Shown here piece by piece: positions 59,039 to 64,000 of a DNA stretch of 64,000 nucleotides. The notes beneath the pieces were generated by a model. It did no database searches. It saw only the letters and a program-made list of their open reading frames with translations, and was not told the origin of the DNA. Where the stretch lies: assembly GCA_903902795.1 (NCBI GenBank), contig CAIUWH010000040.1, positions 62,001-126,000 on the forward strand, read 5' to 3'. Origin of the DNA: an uncultured Bacteroidota bacterium. Its GTDB lineage: Bacteria; Bacteroidota; Bacteroidia; Flavobacteriales; Flavobacteriaceae. The position numbers and the translations under genes are program-made. Positions within the stretch are counted from its first letter, which is position 1. Every line of letters begins with the position of its first letter.

Positions 59039-59067
59039 AAAAAAGCGATGAAATTTCACCGCTTTAG
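59039..59067 (-). terminator. Stem-loop terminator after the aquaporin gene
   Basis: Minus strand AAAGCGGTGAAATTTCATCGCTTTTTTT. Confidence 0.75.
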
Positions 59068-59085
59068 ATTGTCTATTTTACAAGC

Positions 59086-59790
59086 TTATTCTCCTTTTTT
59101 CTGTAGTAACGAACGGTAGATTAAACCACCAAAAGCAGCGCCTCCAATCGGTGCCAACCAAAACAACCAAAGTTGAGACAACGGTTCGCCCAAAGTAATA
59201 ACCGCTTGCGATAGTGATCGCGCAGGGTTTACAGAAGTATTAGTAATCGGTATACTAATTAAATGGATTAAAGTCAATCCCAAACCTATTGCGATTCCAG
59301 CAAATTTACCATTGGCAAAAGTATCGGTCGCTCCTAAAATGATGATGAGGAAAAACATAGTCAAAATAAATTCGGCAAAAAATGCAGATTCAATTGAATA
59401 GCCTTGTGGAGAAAGATCACCGTATCCATTAGTGGCAAAAGCACCTGCTTGGGCGAGGTCAATTACATTTTCTGCTTTGCCCGTCCAAATGAAGTACAAA
59501 ACTCCAGCCGCTGCAATTGCACCTAAACATTGAGAAAGAACATAAGGTAGAATGTCTTTTGGAGCAAAACGTCCTCCAGCCCATAATCCTATTGTAACGG
59601 CAGGATTAAAATGTCCACCTGAAATGTGACCTACTGCGTATGCCATGGTCAATACGGTGAGTCCGAATGCTAAAGAAACGCCTACAAATCCAATTCCAAG
59701 TTCGGGTATGCCCGCAGCAAAAATAGCGCTACCACAACCACCAAATACCAACCAAAAAGTTCCAAAAAATTCAGCAAAAAGTTTTCTCAT
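59086..59790 (-). CDS. aqpZ: Aquaporin Z-like MIP family channel
   Basis: [41 protein letters not shown] and [13 protein letters not shown] (two NPA motifs). Confidence 0.95.
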   Translation of the reverse strand: MRKLFAEFFGTFWLVFGGCGSAIFAAGIPELGIGFVGVSLAFGLTVLTMAYAVGHISGGHFNPAVTIGLWAGGRFAPKDILPYVLSQCLGAIAAAGVLYFIWTGKAENVIDLAQAGAFATNGYGDLSPQGYSIESAFFAEFILTMFFLIIILGATDTFANGKFAGIAIGLGLTLIHLISIPITNTSVNPARSLSQAVITLGEPLSQLWLFWLAPIGGAAFGGLIYRSLLQKKGE

Positions 59791-59812
59791 AATAAAAATT
59801 TTAGTAAAATAG

Positions 59813-60169
59813 TTAAACATATTGATACGCCCAAAAGATGAGCAAAAACTGCAAGGGTAAGCGGATAACCAAAAGCCACAAAGGTATCCCTAACCGGGCT
59901 TTCTTATTAAAAACCATGTAAAGGTTAGATGGGAAAATCAAAAGTAATAAAATAATTATAGAATATGCCGCAACAGACTGATATTTTGGTAGTAACAGAC
60001 TTACACCGAATACTATTTGCAAGAAGCCTGTCATGAAATTAATAAAATCTTTGTAGATAAGAGAATTTGGAATGATCTTAAAATAGATTTCGGGCTTTCT
60101 AAAGTGATTTGCTCCAGCCAAGATATATAGGATAGCCATTAAGACCAAGTGCCAAGTATAGTTCATCAA
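59813..60169 (-). CDS. DoxX-like small membrane protein
   Basis: 118 aa, four putative TMs; [43 protein letters not shown]. Confidence 0.75.
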   Translation of the reverse strand: MMNYTWHLVLMAILYILAGANHFRKPEIYFKIIPNSLIYKDFINFMTGFLQIVFGVSLLLPKYQSVAAYSIIILLLLIFPSNLYMVFNKKARLGIPLWLLVIRLPLQFLLIFWAYQYV

Positions 60170-60242
60170 CGATTTTTTTACTAAATTAGGAATAAAATCG
60201 AAAGTAAGATACCATTGTAGTAATCATTCTACAACTAATATG

Positions 60243-61142
60243 CTAGCATTTAGAAGGCTTACATTGAATATTCATGATGATAATGGCAAGTAGAATACAT
60301 GCGATTCCGAGCCACTGGATGGATGTTACTTTTTCATTGAGAATGAGGTATGCCATCAAAACTGAGACAGGAAGTTCTAAAGATGAAACTATGCTTCCTA
60401 ATCCTATTCCGGTGCATGGAAATCCAGCATTTAATAGAAGAGGTGGAATAATAGTTCCGAACAAAGCCAAGACGATTCCCCATTTTAAGAAAATATCAAA
60501 ATTGAATGGTGTTGTTTGCGTTAAGATACTGAATACAAAAACGATTACCGCACCACCTAGTAGCATATACAAACTTCGTTGGGCAGAAGATATACCCAAT
60601 CCGATTTTATTGGCAGTAAACATGGTTGTGGTAAAGGAAGCGGCGGCTAAAATTCCCCAAAAAATGCCGCGCCAATCTAAATCAAGGTTGGCTTCGTACA
60701 ATTTGGTGGCGAGAAAAGTTCCGAATAAAACGATAAGAACAGAGATTATTTTTCGAAAGGAAGGCGCTTTCTTATCTAAAAAGTATTCCAACAAAACGCC
60801 CATCCACACCGTTTGCATCAATAATACAATGGCTATAGATACATCGATGTATCGGACACATAAATAGTAAAAAACACTGGTCATTCCCAACGAAGTTCCG
60901 GCTAACATCAGATGAAAAATAGTTTTTGGACTCGCTTTAGTTACATTGCTGTTGGATTTCGCTTTTTGGATAAAATTAATAATGAGTATTCCAATGATTC
61001 CAATAATAAATTGAGAAGAAGTCACTTCTGCAGTGGTAAATTTTTCCTCATAGGCAAGCTTAACAAAAGTAGCCAGCATTCCGTAACTCGTGGCACCTAA
61101 CGCAACTAAGACTACTCCTTTTACGACCTTATTTCCAAACAT
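60243..61142 (-). CDS. EamA/DMT superfamily transporter
   Basis: About ten TMs; GATSYGMLATFVKLAYEEKFTTAEVTSSQFIIGI; LASIVSSLELPVSVLMAYLILNEKVTSIQWLGIACILLAI-like C-terminal half; start at MFGNKVVKG. Confidence 0.88.
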   Translation of the reverse strand: MFGNKVVKGVVLVALGATSYGMLATFVKLAYEEKFTTAEVTSSQFIIGIIGILIINFIQKAKSNSNVTKASPKTIFHLMLAGTSLGMTSVFYYLCVRYIDVSIAIVLLMQTVWMGVLLEYFLDKKAPSFRKIISVLIVLFGTFLATKLYEANLDLDWRGIFWGILAAASFTTTMFTANKIGLGISSAQRSLYMLLGGAVIVFVFSILTQTTPFNFDIFLKWGIVLALFGTIIPPLLLNAGFPCTGIGLGSIVSSLELPVSVLMAYLILNEKVTSIQWLGIACILLAIIIMNIQCKPSKC

Positions 61143-61210
61143 TTTATATTTTTTTAAAGCCGACAAAGATACTTTAATCTTTTAATGTTTAGAAGTATAG
61201 TAAGAAGGTT

Positions 61211-62377
61211 TTAAAAAACTCCGTTCAACACCTTATTTTTTATTCCAATGATGGTCGGATCGAAATTCATTTTTTCCTTCAGCAGAGCCGCATATACACT
61301 TCGAAAATCAATCTGATGTTTCAAATCACCATTGTCTAAATTACTTAGATTCGGATTGTTACCTAGTACATTTCCTTTGTTGTTGCCACCAATAACAAAC
61401 ATTGGAGCGGCGGTTCCGTGATCAGTTCCGTTGCCGTTATCTTTGACTCTTCGTCCGAATTCGGAAAAAATAACGATGGTTACATTTTGCAGTAGATTTG
61501 CCTTTTTTAAATCAGTGTAAAAGCTATAAACAGCATCGTTTAACTCACTGAGTTTTCGCTGGTGAGTAGCAAGCTGGTTGTCGTGTGTGTCAAATCCGCT
61601 AAGTGATGTGTAATAGACTTTCGAATTTAGATTTCCTTTAATCAATCGGGCAATCCATTCTAAATTTTTGGACAATCCCGTTTTGGGATAGCTGATTTCG
61701 GAAGTGGATTGTGCCAATGCATTCTGAATTTCATCTGAGCCTTCGGTCACCGAATTAGCAATTTTTCGCACAAAATCTAGATGCGGATTGTTGGATAAAG
61801 TTGTGTTTTCGTCTTTGTCGTTTCTCACTTTAAATCGGTTCGGATCTTTAACTGTTATGGCGTTGGGTTCATTTCCTTTGAGTGCTAAATTATCAATGGA
61901 ATCCAAATTTACTCCTGCCGTTGGTTGATGGTCTTTACATTGAAAATCCAAATAGCGACCGAGCCAACCATCGTTGAGGTATTGATTAGAATCGGTTGCA
62001 GTTTGCCAGATTTCCTGACTGCGAAAGTGCGAACGATTGGGTTCGGGATAACCCACGTTTTGAATTACACTTAAGTTGCCGTTTTGTTGCATTTGCGCAA
62101 AATGGTTCAAAGCAGGATGAAATGCCATTCCGTTATTTTTTCCTACAACCTCATTTTTATTCAAGGCAATTTTGGGTCGGTATTGATAATACAATGGGTC
62201 ATCAAACGGAACAAACGTATTGAGGCCGTCGTTTCCGCCATTCAATTGGATAAACACCAAACATTGTTCACCTACAACCAAGTTGTTTTGTGAACCGAAC
62301 GCATGCAGAAACTCGGGTAAGATGAGTAATCCGCCGGTGAAAGTTCCTGTCAGAGATAAAAAGTTTCTTCTGTTCAT
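61211..62377 (-). CDS. DUF1501 family protein with twin-arginine-like N-terminus
   Basis: MNRRNFLSLTGTFTGGLLILPEFLHAF; CLVFIQLNGGNDGLNTFVPFDDPLYYQYRP, VTIVIFSEFGRRVKDNGNGTDHGTAAPMFVIGG. Confidence 0.93.
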   Translation of the reverse strand: MNRRNFLSLTGTFTGGLLILPEFLHAFGSQNNLVVGEQCLVFIQLNGGNDGLNTFVPFDDPLYYQYRPKIALNKNEVVGKNNGMAFHPALNHFAQMQQNGNLSVIQNVGYPEPNRSHFRSQEIWQTATDSNQYLNDGWLGRYLDFQCKDHQPTAGVNLDSIDNLALKGNEPNAITVKDPNRFKVRNDKDENTTLSNNPHLDFVRKIANSVTEGSDEIQNALAQSTSEISYPKTGLSKNLEWIARLIKGNLNSKVYYTSLSGFDTHDNQLATHQRKLSELNDAVYSFYTDLKKANLLQNVTIVIFSEFGRRVKDNGNGTDHGTAAPMFVIGGNNKGNVLGNNPNLSNLDNGDLKHQIDFRSVYAALLKEKMNFDPTIIGIKNKVLNGVF

Positions 62378-62392
62378 TTTAGAGGTTTTTGG

Positions 62393-63790
62393 TTATATGA
62401 GCTGGTATTCGGGCGTTTTGGTGATGTAATTGAACAATCGCAGCACCGCATTTTGTGCGTTTTCTCCTTTCGGATCAAAATCATATTTCAGCAGATTTTC
62501 CATGTCTTTTTGCATGGTTTCAGTTACTTGAAAAAGTAGGCGATTACTAAGTTCGGCGATGATGTCTTTATTGGTTCCTTTGGAATTGAATTGGATTCCG
62601 ACTTTAATTTTCTCTAAAGTTACCTCAGGTTGATTGCCTTCTTCTGGTATTTTTTCGAAAACTTTTCGACTGATGTTTTTACCGTTGCACATCAAATCGG
62701 ACGCATTGTTGCGCTGTAAATAGATTTGAGACGTCAACCATGAATTGCCGCCATCCCAACCTTTTACGTTGGGTTGATTGAGTAAATCCATGCCTTGTTG
62801 TTTGGTAAAAAAGCCAATTAATGCATCCGGAATTTCATGTGCATTAAGTTCGTCAATTAACTGAATTATATACACCAATGGATCTTTAATTTTACTTCCG
62901 GCATTATTTTTTTTGGATTCTTCGGTAAAAATTTTGGTCAGAAACGGTTCCATTTCAAAGTTCACTTTTCGTAAATAATCGCCATAATAAGTTACTAATT
63001 CCTCTGCAGGCGCATCGTAAATGAACCATTTTAGGATTTTCCGTGTGAGTAAATACGGTATGTTTTTTTGCTCAAAAATGATGTCTACCAAATCGTCGGC
63101 TTTGAAGTTCCCCGATTGTCCGAAGTAGGTTTTAATGCCATTGTCTTCAAAAATCGGTCGGTATTGCGCGTCCATTTCTCCCAATCCTAATCCGGCCAAT
63201 GCTCGTGCGCCTTCTTTGATGTCGTTTTCGCTGTAGTTACCGATTCCGAGTGTGAACAATTCGAGTAGTTCCCGACTCAAGTTTTCATTTATTTTTCCTT
63301 TTTTGTTGTCGACATTATCTAAATAGCGAACCATAGCGTTGGTTTGAATCATCACTTTAGTAAGCTGTTTGAAATTTCCAAAAGCATGCTCTCGCAGTAA
63401 ATAGTTGTGTTGAAAAACCCAATAATTCGATTTGACTTTTTGAGTTGTTGCTACAAAATGGTTGTGCCAAAAGCAGACCATTTTTTCTCGAAGTGGATAG
63501 TTTTCTGTGCGAATAGGCTTGATCCACCATTTTTTTAGTTCCAATGCATTTTTGATTTGCTGCCGTATCAACTTCTTTTGTGCGTCTGAATCGGAGTTCT
63601 TAATTTTCTGCCGATATTCGCGCAACTCGGCTATCGTTTTAGGTTCATCGTGTAAAAATGCAGGAAGTGTTGCATCAAAAGGTGCACTGTATGATTTCTT
63701 TAAAAATTGTTCTAATCCTAGTGTGTCGATTTCAAGAGCTTGTTTTCCTGAAAAACCTAATCGAAGTGACCAAAGAGTGCTACTGTTCAT
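62393..63790 (-). CDS. DUF1800 family protein
   Basis: REKMVCFWHNHFVATTQKV, NENLSRELLELFTLGIGNYSENDIKEGARALAG, YLLTRKILKWFIYD, GWDGGNSWLTSQIYLQRNN. Confidence 0.92.
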   Translation of the reverse strand: MNSSTLWSLRLGFSGKQALEIDTLGLEQFLKKSYSAPFDATLPAFLHDEPKTIAELREYRQKIKNSDSDAQKKLIRQQIKNALELKKWWIKPIRTENYPLREKMVCFWHNHFVATTQKVKSNYWVFQHNYLLREHAFGNFKQLTKVMIQTNAMVRYLDNVDNKKGKINENLSRELLELFTLGIGNYSENDIKEGARALAGLGLGEMDAQYRPIFEDNGIKTYFGQSGNFKADDLVDIIFEQKNIPYLLTRKILKWFIYDAPAEELVTYYGDYLRKVNFEMEPFLTKIFTEESKKNNAGSKIKDPLVYIIQLIDELNAHEIPDALIGFFTKQQGMDLLNQPNVKGWDGGNSWLTSQIYLQRNNASDLMCNGKNISRKVFEKIPEEGNQPEVTLEKIKVGIQFNSKGTNKDIIAELSNRLLFQVTETMQKDMENLLKYDFDPKGENAQNAVLRLFNYITKTPEYQLI

Positions 63791-63927
63791 GGCTATAAGT
63801 TGAGTACTTAATTTAGACTTATTTTAACGTAAATGGTTTAAAATAAAAATGAGAATTGCGAGTTATAGATTTCAATGGCAATATCAATATCAAAAATCAA
63901 AAGACAAACCTAAATCACAAATTAAAA

Positions 63928-64000
63928 ATGAGAAATAGTACGTTACTTTTTTTGCTGTCATTCATTTGCTGTAATAATGCGACCGTTGAAGAAACTCCTT
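63928..64000 (+). CDS. Start of a putative lipoprotein CDS, truncated at window end
   Basis: ATG at 63928: MRNSTLLFLLSFICCNNATVEETP..., lipobox-like. Confidence 0.5.
   Translation, partial: MRNSTLLFLLSFICCNNATVEETP

Noticed and set aside
60274-60867. 197-aa plus-strand ORF opposite the EamA transporter
   Set aside because: Antisense to a clear multi-TM transporter and no recognisable domain.
1-64000. Defence system, prophage, IS element or biosynthetic gene cluster outside the glycan locus
   Set aside because: No transposase, integrase, phage structural, restriction-modification, toxin-antitoxin or NRPS/PKS signatures seen in the translations; the window is a glycan locus plus core genes.

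Overview
AT-rich, Flavobacterium-like (Bacteroidota) chromosomal window. About 1-38.2 kb is a large surface-polysaccharide/glycan biosynthesis locus. It contains the tail of a Wza-type export protein, a Wzc-like BY-kinase with a (Tyr-Gly)10 tail, a convergent CpsB/YwqE-like PHP phosphatase, Wzm/Wzt ABC export genes, and a nonulosonic (sialic-type) acid cassette (neuA/SDR/neuB/methyltransferase/neuC plus a Gfo/Idh enzyme). It also has many GT2/GT4 glycosyltransferases, two FkbM-type and several other SAM methyltransferases, an MBOAT/SGNH O-acylation pair, a deacetylase-like/FemAB-like module, an O-antigen ligase/polymerase-like membrane protein and a WcaJ-like initiating phosphoglycosyltransferase. 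About 38.2-64 kb is mostly conserved housekeeping and envelope genes (PorV-like, pssA, GH25, lptB, tatC, kdsD-like, recQ, msrB-msrA fusion, idi, queD-like, bcp, manA-like, tRNA-Thr, alkB-like, aquaporin, DUF1501/DUF1800 pair). Most notable direct observations: a methyltransferase ORF split by one in-frame TAA at 21908-21910, a tandem duplicated methyltransferase pair, a hexanucleotide-like repeat encoding the Wzc tail, a long inverted repeat over the presumed promoter of the 49.4 kb oxidoreductase, and several dispersed-repeat-like intergenic segments, one of which supplies the stop codon of a CDS. No IS element, integrase, CRISPR array, rRNA or phage gene was recognised. Family calls come from reading the translations; no database search was run.
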